A stretch of DNA of 64,000 nt from the NCBI GenBank assembly GCA_020002185.1, contig CM034543.1, positions 4,295,167-4,359,166 of the forward strand, given 5' to 3'. Made by a program: the position numbers and the translations under genes. The first letter of the stretch is position 1. The number at the start of each line of letters is the position of its first letter. The DNA is from Paraescarpia echinospica (Eukaryota; Annelida; Polychaeta; Sabellida; Siboglinidae). Positions 55,332 to 64,000 of the stretch are shown here, piece by piece. The notes under the pieces are model-generated. The model had not been told where the DNA came from, searched no databases, and worked only from the letters and a program-made list of their open reading frames with translations.

Positions 55332-55623
55332 AATTTAGATGCAGCCTTGTCCGAGCTAAACCGACGCTCCAACGTCTTCGTCTGTTTACAACACGTGCGG
55401 CTGCATTTCACCAGATTTGAGCTCGAGGAACCAAATAACAAATGTTACGACACAGTAAATATCTACGATGGAAACAGTACTGCTGCACCGCTGATACGTT
55501 CACTCTGTGGTAGCGACCTACCCAACGATATCACGTCCAGCGGAAACAATGTCTTTGTCTACTTTGAGTCGGATATCGTAATCACAAAGGCTGGCTTCCG
55601 TATCAAATACACAACTTCTGGAG
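55332..55623 (+). CDS. Exon: second half of the last CUB domain, ancestral acceptor lost
   Basis: The core (55392-55623) reads HVRLHFTRFELEEPNNKCYD, TVNIYDGNSTAAPLIRSLCG, SDLPNDITSSGNNVFVYFES and AGFRIKYTTSG, with both CUB cysteines and donor GTAAGA at 55624. Where sister exons have AG (46752-46753, 45573-45574) this one has AA at 55390-55391. The frame stays open upstream to 55329, and the CAG at 55329-55331 is a phase-0 acceptor candidate. It would add 20 residues before HVRLHF. Another in-phase AG is at 55354-55355. I give the longer form, but the true start is uncertain. Confidence 0.75.
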
Positions 55624-55840
55624 GTAAGACACTTACCATCTGCTTTCTTTTTGTAAAAATAAATGTGCCCTCAAACTACAATAATCGTGACAAAGCAATT
55701 GATTTGTGATGCTAATATGCATATTTGAATCATGCAAACGTTTTGGAAATGTTACCTCTAGAAGTTAGTTTAAAATACGAGTTGGCGTTAAAAAGCTATA
55801 TGTGTGCGACCGACATAAACAGCACGTTTGGCCAGGCAAT

Positions 55841-56680
55841 GAACCCGTGCATCATCCACCAGAAGGTGTACGTCGTTAATTGTCTACGGAACCAGACTGT
55901 GGAACTCAATGAACCCGTGCATTAACCATCAGAAGGTGTACGTCGTTAATTGTCTACGGAACCAGACTGTGGAAATCAATGAACCCGTGCATCAACCATC
56001 AGAAGGTGTACGTCGTTAATTGTCTACGGAACCAGACTGTGGAACTCAATGAACCCGTGCATCAACCATCAGAAGGTGTACGTCGTTAATTGTCTACGGA
56101 ACCAGACTGTGGAACTCAATGAACCCGTGCATCATCCACCAGAAGGTGTACGTCATTAATTGTCTACGGAACCAGACTGTGGAACTCAATGAACCCGTGC
56201 ATCAACCATCAGAAGGTGTACGTCGTTAATTGTCTACGGAACCAGACTGTGGAACTCAATGAACCCGTGCATCAACCATCAGAAGGTGTACGTCGTTAAT
56301 TGTCTACGGAACCAGACTGTGGAACTCAATGAACCCGTGCATCAACCATCAGAAGGTGTACGTCGTTAATTGTATACGGAACCAGACTGTGGAACTCAAT
56401 GAACCCGTGCATCAACCATCAGAAGGTGTACGTCGTTAATTGTCTACGGAACCAGACTGTGGAACTCAATGAACCCGTGCATCAACCATCAGAAGGTGTA
56501 CGTCGTTAATTGTCTACGGAACCAGACTGTGGAACTCAATGAACCCGTACATCAACCATCAGAAGGTGTACGTCGTTAATTGTCTACGGAACCAGACTGT
56601 GGAACTCAATGAACCCGTGCATCAACCATCAGAAGGTGTACGTCGTTAATTGTCTACGGAACCAGACTGTGGAACTCATT
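55841..56680. repeat. 70-bp minisatellite, 12 copies
   Basis: Twelve tandem units start with gaacccgtgc at 55841, 55911, 55981 and so on, each 70 bp, nearly identical. Differences are few: cat/cac in units 1 and 5, one tgtata for tgtcta and one gtac for gtgc. Seventy is not a multiple of three, so it is unlikely to code. It lies 220 bases after the last CUB exon. Confidence 0.95.
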
Positions 56681-57208
56681 GAATGTCAGTTTTACCAATA
56701 TTAGCTCGTTTCAGCGTTTTAAAGCACACTATAGGAAACATATATATGAAAGTCATTGTATGCAAATGTAATTACACATTATCCAGTTTCATAGCATCCA
56801 AAACATAAGTAACGGTTGTCATGTGTGTATCACTAATTAACTTAGCATCATGTAAAAAAATCTGCTAGAAATTATCGACCAAGGAGAAGCATAACGTTAT
56901 AATTATTTTTACTTTTATGTTTTTCCTTTCGAACTTTTCATCAATATGCCTTGTACATATAATTTGTACATGTAATTTGTTTGATTTGTTTGAATAAACT
57001 CTTTTGACTTAACCAACACAGGTGACTTGATATTGTCATTATTGGCGTGAACGGTACGAGTAATCAGTCTAACAATTTTCGTATGACTTGTACGTGTTGC
57101 CAGAATAACAACGAATTATGTACTATTGACGTAGCCAATTTGTGTCACAAAGCAGGTAGTTTATTGATTGAGAGATTGAGTAATTGTGTGGCTGTTTTCT
57201 ATTTCCAG

Positions 57209-57225
57209 ACGACGGAGGAGATTGA
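57209..57225 (+). CDS. Candidate terminal exon with stop
   Basis: Acceptor TTTCCAG at 57202-57208, with a good pyrimidine tract (gctgttttctatttccag). With the phase-1 G of 55332-55623 it gives five residues (DDGGD) and TGA at 57223-57225. In phase 0 the same acceptor opens a longer frame to TAG at 57281-57283 (TTEEIEKRERTT onward), but the CUB exon before it ends in phase 1, so the short form is preferred. There is no clear polyadenylation signal near; AATAAA at 56993 is upstream. Tentative. Confidence 0.35.
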
Positions 57226-59529
57226 GAAGAGAGAACGGACCACCGACATGTCTGTGGAACACGACCGCATTGGCAAAGTTTAGAACGTAGAGCAATTTTG
57301 TTTACCCAAGAAAATGTAAATGCAGTAGTCAATGATGTTCTCGTTATATGAAACACCGTTATCAGAACTAATTTTGTTATTCTAGATATGCTTTGAGGTT
57401 GCTTCGGTATACTATTAAGCTAATTTGTTTTAAGCATAAGGGGATCAGGTTGGATGCTAATCACGCCATGAGTTACCAGCAACAGTTTGGCATGTTTTGT
57501 TATCGTAGATAGTATTACAAGTACCGGGTTTTAGACTCATCATTTTGCATTGTTGCAGAATGTAGCTTTTAGTGAAAATGTATTTGTTGAAGGGATATTT
57601 ACAATATTAACCACATATGCGAATTTATTAATAATTATATAACCATTATAACCTAAGTACTTCCAAATGGACAAGAGAAGCGGTTAGTGCTACTCGCGTA
57701 ATGATCAAGCCCAAATGTTTCATACTATATACAAATAATCACCTAATCAAAACGGATTTGTTTAGCAAAGAAGTTCGTGTAGTGTGATTTACAACCGAGG
57801 GTCGACAGACAGGGCTTGTGTGAAATTGTAGTTTTACAGTTTTATTCCTGAACGTATAGAGCGCGCGGCTAACGGTAATGGTAACATGACGTATTTTGCC
57901 GTTCCATACACGAAATAACATTACCATTTGTAAAATGTTCACTTATATATATTTTTAATACGGTTATCTATATGTATACAATTCTTTTTTTCAAAAAGAA
58001 GCCGTACTACCTTGTCTGTACGACATCGTTATATATTTTGTATCGTGACCGTGTCGATATGTTCATTCACTGCCGATTAAATATCTAACCAAGATACGAA
58101 CTTGAACAACGTGTTTGGATTATATCATTCCAATATGGACTTCAGATCGAACTTCCATCAGTTGAGTTTACATTTTGCAATCTCCTCAATAAGGCGAACT
58201 TGAAACACATTCCAGTGAGAGCCGACTTAGGCCCTATTAGCGCACAGAAACAGAAGGAACAAAAGACGGACAGAAGGAAGGAAGGAAAAGAGAACTTCGC
58301 AATGTAATGTTATAATACAGGGTTCAGCCAACTGTTTTATGTCACTCTCTACATTTTATTCAGCTGTCAGAACACCCCAATTTCTGCAATACACACACAT
58401 CGAGACCGTAATTTTCCTCAGCAGGAACTGGCTCAGGTAAATGGTGCGTGTGTGTGTGTGCGCGCGCGCGTGTGTGTGTGTGTGTGTGCGTTTGTTAAAG
58501 AATTGGTCATAACAAGCACTGTAACGTCAGTCGACAACGCTATCTTCAACGTTTGTGAAGAGTTACGTAAATCAAAAGTCGAGCACGCAGCGTGGCCTCG
58601 TTCTGAATCTGAAGGTCCACTGCAGAATGATGTTGTATGTGGGCGCATCACAAAAGCCGATCGCGGCTACTAAAGTAACGTTTACGGTGTACGCAGCACA
58701 AATGTATAAAAAGTATTTTTAATACTTTATACAGCTGTATATATGACTCAACCATGATGTAAAATACACAGGGAAACCACTGAGTACTAGAGTTGGGATT
58801 CCGTTAGTGAAACCACTCTACCAACATTAAAAGAGTGCATAACTCCACAACACAATTTTATAAATTGTAATGTATTTATTATTTTCCCACTGGCAACATT
58901 TATTTGTGGTAGTAAAAAATTCCCTATCTTCCTCGATTAAACATCCAGGCATTAATTAATCAATTATTAAAGTCGACACAGCACCACAAATGCAAGACAC
59001 AACCAGTGGAAAAACTAACTTGGCACCAAAGATATGACTAGCAGGTACCAATTCATTTCAAAGTAGCTCTAAATCTGACATTAAGTCTACTATGGTTCTG
59101 CCTCGAAAGACAATAACAATCTCCTCATATCTATAAGTTCTGCTTGGTAAAACAGTCACTGTTGTTGCTACCTGCATAGACGGTTATCAACTGTCTGCGT
59201 CAAAGTTCAAGACGACTGTAATACCCGACACCAAATCCACACATTGGGCCACGAAGCTGCCTTTGTTTCCCACATGACTCTGCACACTAGCAGATTCACA
59301 ATTGCTTTAAAACAGCAACTGGAGCTACAGTTTCGGTTGACAAGACAGTGAATATTGTTGCTACACTGATGACTAGGTAGCATGTTCATGGCATCTCTAC
59401 GAAGTCTGTCGTTGCGACTACAGACGTTGACGGCAGTGAGATCTTGTCCTCGCTGGCTGTGTGCGTCGCCGTGTCACGTCTGATGGTCCTGGGCAGCGAT
59501 CTGTGCTGCAAGGTCAGCGAACTTGGACG
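57226..59529. other. Intergenic or 3' region, little recognised
   Basis: No coding block recognised. It holds a (GT)n/(GC)n tract at 58447-58490, with potential for left-handed DNA, and a short GA/GAAGG tract at 58260-58290. Confidence 0.55.
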
Positions 59530-60998
59530 CGTAGTCCAGGCTGCTCTCATTCATCATGCACTGAAGGGTGCTGTCCACCTGCAGACAACAACAGACCAAT
59601 ACGTGTATATGTCTACTGTTAACAGGATACAGTGGAACCAGCCTATTAACTCCAGGCTGCTCTCATTCATCATGCACTGAAGGGTGCTGTCCACCTGCAG
59701 ACAACAACAGACCAATACGTGTATGTCTTCTATTGTTAACAGGATACAGTGGAACCTGCTTATTAAGTCCAAGCTACTCTCATTCATCATGCACTGAAGG
59801 GTGCTGTCCACCTGCAGACAACAACAGACCAATACATGTATGTGTTCTACTGTTAACAGGATACAGTGGAACCTCCCTTTAAGTCCAGGCTGCTGTCATT
59901 CATCATGCACTTAAGTGAGTTGTCCACCTGCAGACAACAACAGACCAATACGTGTATGTGTTCTACTGTTAACAGGATACAGCGGAACCTGCCTATTAAG
60001 TCCAAGCTACTCTCATTCATCATGCACTGAAGGGTGCTGTCCACCTGCAGACAACAACAGACCAATACGTGTATGTGTTTTACTGTTAACAGGATACAGT
60101 GGAACCTGCCTATTAAGTCCAAGCTACTCTCATTCATCATGCACTGAAGGGTGCTGTCCACCTGCAGACAACAACAGACCAATACGTGTATGTCTTCTAC
60201 TGTTAATAGGATACAGTGGAACCTGCCTATTAAGTCCAAGCTACTCTCATTCATCATGCACTGAAGGGTGCTGTCCACCTGCAGACAACAACAGACCAAT
60301 ACGTGTATGTCATCTACTGTTAACAGGATACAGTGGAACCTCCCTATTAAGTCCAGGCTGCTCTCATTCATCATGCACTGAAGGGTGCTGTCCACCTGCA
60401 GACAACAGACCAAAACGTGTATGTCTTCTACTGTTAACATGATACAGTGGAACCTGCCTATTAAGTCCAAGCTACTCTCATTCATCATGCACTGAAGGGT
60501 GCTGTCCACCTGCAAACAACAGACCAATATGTGTATGTGTTCTACTGTTAACAGGATACAGTGGAACCTCCCTGTTAAGTCCAGGCTGCTCTCATTCATC
60601 ATGCACAGAAGGGTGCTGTCCACCTGCAGACAATAACAGACCAATACGTGTATGTGTTCTACTGTTAACAGGATACAGTGGAACCTGCCTATTAAGTCCA
60701 AGCTACTCTCATTCATCATGCACTGAAGGGTGCTGTCCACCTGCAGACAACAACAGACCAATACGTGTATGTGTTCTACTGTTAACAGGATACAGTGGAA
60801 CCTGCCTATTAAGTCCAAGCTACTCTCATTCATCATGCACTGAAGGGTGCTGTCCACCTGCAGACAACAACAGACCAATACGTGTATGTGTCTACTGTTA
60901 ACAGGATACAGTGGAACCAGCCTATTAACTCCAGGCTGCTCTCATTCATCATGCACTGAAGGGTGCTGTCCACCTGCAGACAACAACAGACCAATACG
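59530..60998. repeat. 117-bp satellite, about 12 or more units
   Basis: Tandem units of about 117 bp (some 114-116) with landmarks ctctcattcatcatgcactg, gggtgctgtccacctgcaga and aggatacagtggaacct. It runs into the assembly gap, so the true copy number is unknown. Because 117 is a multiple of three, 39-residue repeats are open on both strands (341 codons on the minus strand). Each unit contains CAGTGGAACCT after TA, which resembles pogo/Tigger-type ends. Confidence 0.93.
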
Positions 60999-61998
60999 NN
61001 NNNNNNNNNNNNNNNNNNNNNNNNNNNNNNNNNNNNNNNNNNNNNNNNNNNNNNNNNNNNNNNNNNNNNNNNNNNNNNNNNNNNNNNNNNNNNNNNNNNN
61101 NNNNNNNNNNNNNNNNNNNNNNNNNNNNNNNNNNNNNNNNNNNNNNNNNNNNNNNNNNNNNNNNNNNNNNNNNNNNNNNNNNNNNNNNNNNNNNNNNNNN
61201 NNNNNNNNNNNNNNNNNNNNNNNNNNNNNNNNNNNNNNNNNNNNNNNNNNNNNNNNNNNNNNNNNNNNNNNNNNNNNNNNNNNNNNNNNNNNNNNNNNNN
61301 NNNNNNNNNNNNNNNNNNNNNNNNNNNNNNNNNNNNNNNNNNNNNNNNNNNNNNNNNNNNNNNNNNNNNNNNNNNNNNNNNNNNNNNNNNNNNNNNNNNN
61401 NNNNNNNNNNNNNNNNNNNNNNNNNNNNNNNNNNNNNNNNNNNNNNNNNNNNNNNNNNNNNNNNNNNNNNNNNNNNNNNNNNNNNNNNNNNNNNNNNNNN
61501 NNNNNNNNNNNNNNNNNNNNNNNNNNNNNNNNNNNNNNNNNNNNNNNNNNNNNNNNNNNNNNNNNNNNNNNNNNNNNNNNNNNNNNNNNNNNNNNNNNNN
61601 NNNNNNNNNNNNNNNNNNNNNNNNNNNNNNNNNNNNNNNNNNNNNNNNNNNNNNNNNNNNNNNNNNNNNNNNNNNNNNNNNNNNNNNNNNNNNNNNNNNN
61701 NNNNNNNNNNNNNNNNNNNNNNNNNNNNNNNNNNNNNNNNNNNNNNNNNNNNNNNNNNNNNNNNNNNNNNNNNNNNNNNNNNNNNNNNNNNNNNNNNNNN
61801 NNNNNNNNNNNNNNNNNNNNNNNNNNNNNNNNNNNNNNNNNNNNNNNNNNNNNNNNNNNNNNNNNNNNNNNNNNNNNNNNNNNNNNNNNNNNNNNNNNNN
61901 NNNNNNNNNNNNNNNNNNNNNNNNNNNNNNNNNNNNNNNNNNNNNNNNNNNNNNNNNNNNNNNNNNNNNNNNNNNNNNNNNNNNNNNNNNNNNNNNNN
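60999..61998. other. Assembly gap (1000 N)
   Basis: Exactly 1000 N, a round number that suggests a gap of unknown size. The satellite array ends on its left and a (CA)n tract begins on its right. Confidence 0.99.
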
Positions 61999-62110
<112 letters not shown>

Positions 62111-62705
62111 CGATATGACGAAGACAACGAAGATGAAGAAGAATAGTATGATAACGGAGAAAAAGAAGATGATGAAGACTAAAATATAGATGATGATGAC
62201 GACGACGATGATGGTTATGATGAAGATTACGACGATTAGGGTGAAGAGGATTGCTATAATAAAAATGAAGATGTTGATTAAGATGAACATAAAGAAGATA
62301 CGATGATGACGAAAATGACGGTGATGCATATGAAGATTAAGATGTCGAAGACGAAGGTGATGATGACGATGAATGGGCATATTTATATGTAGATGGTGCT
62401 AAATAATGTTGATGAATACGAAGGTTACCGTGATGATTATGGTGAAGTTGAAAATGGTGGTGAAGACTATTACAAATATGTAGACAAAATGATGAGGAAG
62501 GAGATGATGATGATGCATATTATGATGAAGTCGAAGACGATGATGGTGATGATGAAGATTATTATTGTGTTTAGGATGACGATGAAGATGTAAACGCCGA
62601 TGATGATTATGATAACGAAGATGGCGGTGATGAAGACTGAGATGTTGAGAATGTAGGTGATGTTGAAGAAGAAAATGATGAATATGATGAGGAGGAGGAT
62701 TGTAT
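62111..62705. repeat. GAT/GAA-rich imperfect triplet tract
   Basis: About 600 bases dominated by GATGAT, GAAGAT and GACGAC triplets, with stops in every frame. Cryptically simple sequence, not a gene. Confidence 0.85.
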
Positions 62706-64000
62706 GCAAACATATTAGTTACGTTGTACATGCACTTTCTTTAAAACAGTTAAAATTGTAGTGCAACTGTAACTATTTTAAACAAATATCCAACATCTCG
62801 CACCCGCACGTCCTGGATCTTAAATAGGTGGAGTGTTTGCATGAACGCTATTATATTATTTTACGCCAGTATGTTTTACTGACAATTGTTGATTTCTGTC
62901 AAAAATACTTGAATGAAATACATTAAAACCAAACACCAAACACTATATTTAGTATTCTTAGTTCAGTTCCCATTATATTGTCAATAAGCCATGTTTGTTT
63001 TCAACAGGCCTTTGTCAAATAGCTCAATGTCTATATTTTCCCCTGTTGGCGTCCTAATTCCGTTGACCTTCTGAAAAGTACAACAAGGAAGACCGCTTAA
63101 ACATAAAATTATCCCGATATAACTTTTTGCCACGACATTCAATTGGTAGGCCTAAGCTAGCTGCGGTAAATTTAATACAATTCTCCATGTATCGTAATAC
63201 AGCCAGTGACAATATCTCTCTCGTATGTGTTCTATATATTGTACTAGATGATTCTCTGACTTACCACGTCATTTGATCACACTCTTGATAAGTACACGAG
63301 CAAATCGTCTCTGATCATGTCATTAAACAAGTATAGTGATTTCATTTAATGCGATGGCCACACGGAAAAGTACATTAATTTTTAACAAACGCATTTCTTT
63401 AAAATTCACATAATAAACACATCATTGTTCGTAAACGGTCGTTCATCTGCATTTCGTTAAACCGAATTCTGCAGCCCTGAAATAATTTCAAATACTACAT
63501 ACCAATATATCAACTATATACGGTAATCGTAAGGATATGTATTTTGAAATAATAGGAGGTCGCAGAAGTATAAAACACGTATCACATTATATATTGGTAT
63601 GTGACATTTGATTGTTATCACGTATCGTGGAGAAAATACAGCTACACTGGCGCCACCTATCGCGTCGAACTTTTAATAAAGCACAATGACTCTATAGTGA
63701 ATATAGCATCATATTATTATGAATATGTATATTCCGAGTACGTATTAAATGGTTGCGAAACAAGAGTATTAGGCATATTGAATGTACATAAAATACGTGC
63801 CATTCTACAGTAACAAACAATGTCGTTTCCCTGCTTTTCAGCGAATAATATCCCTGAATATGTCGTAGATTAATCCTCTGAAGAAATTCTGATCTGGGGC
63901 AAAGACAAGTATTAGTGTTTCAGGCAAGTACTCAAATGTCCGTACCATAACGTGTAGACTTACACATCGCCATTCGTAGCATGTTAAAACTTGAACACAG
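62706..64000. other. No recognised content
   Basis: AT-rich sequence without recognisable coding blocks or repeats. A 70-codon + strand frame at 63601-63813 has no family resemblance that I can see. Confidence 0.5.

Noticed and set aside
55841..56680. CRISPR-like regular repeats
   Set aside because: There are no spacers: the units are directly adjacent and nearly identical over all 70 bases, in a eukaryotic context. It is a minisatellite.
57047..57283. 78-codon frame with several cysteines (CTCCQNNNELC)
   Set aside because: It crosses a good 3' splice site at 57208, has no family resemblance, and its phase does not fit the CUB exon before it.

Overview
This is a gene-poor, AT-rich stretch of animal (metazoan) nuclear DNA. 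Short exons sit in very long introns with GT..AG borders, and the introns are packed with degraded non-LTR retrotransposons (CR1-like, L2/jockey-like, RTE-like), small DNA transposons, minisatellites and (GT)n/(TAG)n microsatellites. There is one 1000-base run of N, which is a scaffold gap. The repeat set fits a marine invertebrate such as a lophotrochozoan, cnidarian or invertebrate deuterostome, but I cannot name the species from sequence alone.

The one host gene I can support runs left to right from 223 to about 57225. Seventeen candidate exons (16 well supported plus a tiny terminal one) join without breaking phase. They encode a secreted-type protein with the order (half CUB)-CUB-CUB-trypsin-like peptidase S1-CUB-CUB-CUB-stop, about 957 codons inside the window. 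The 5' end, including the first half of the first CUB and any signal peptide, lies to the left of position 1. Every CUB is built from the same two-exon module: a first-half exon of about 122-140 bp with phases 1-0, then a second-half exon of about 226-240 bp with phases 0-1. The peptidase uses five exons and has His, Asp and Ser of the triad plus the Asp that gives trypsin-like specificity. The nearest known architectures are ovochymases and other CUB/peptidase proteins of invertebrates. CUB modules bind partners outside the cell and would position the protease.

Layout. 1-3512: exons of the first CUBs plus an L2-like 3' end. 3513-18936: a 15.4-kb intron holding an internally deleted RTE element, a jockey-like element and a 5.2-kb tandem duplication that carries two CR1 copies with a GDSL/SGNH-type ORF1. 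18937-21232: CUB exons flanking a hAT-like element that has landed in a (TAG)n tract. 22416-35428: the protease exons, with CR1, RTE and jockey-like insertions in the introns. 35702-45806: a CUB whose intron holds a 30-bp minisatellite split by a 7.3-kb, three-level nest of transposons. 46002-55623: the last CUB modules with more CR1 and L2-like debris. 55841-56680: a 70-bp minisatellite. 57209-57225: a candidate terminal exon. 59530-64000: a 117-bp satellite, the gap, a (CA)n tract, a GAT/GAA-rich tract and otherwise unrecognised DNA.

All retroelement reading frames seen here carry stops, frameshifts or truncations. No intact autonomous element, tRNA, rRNA or CRISPR array was seen.
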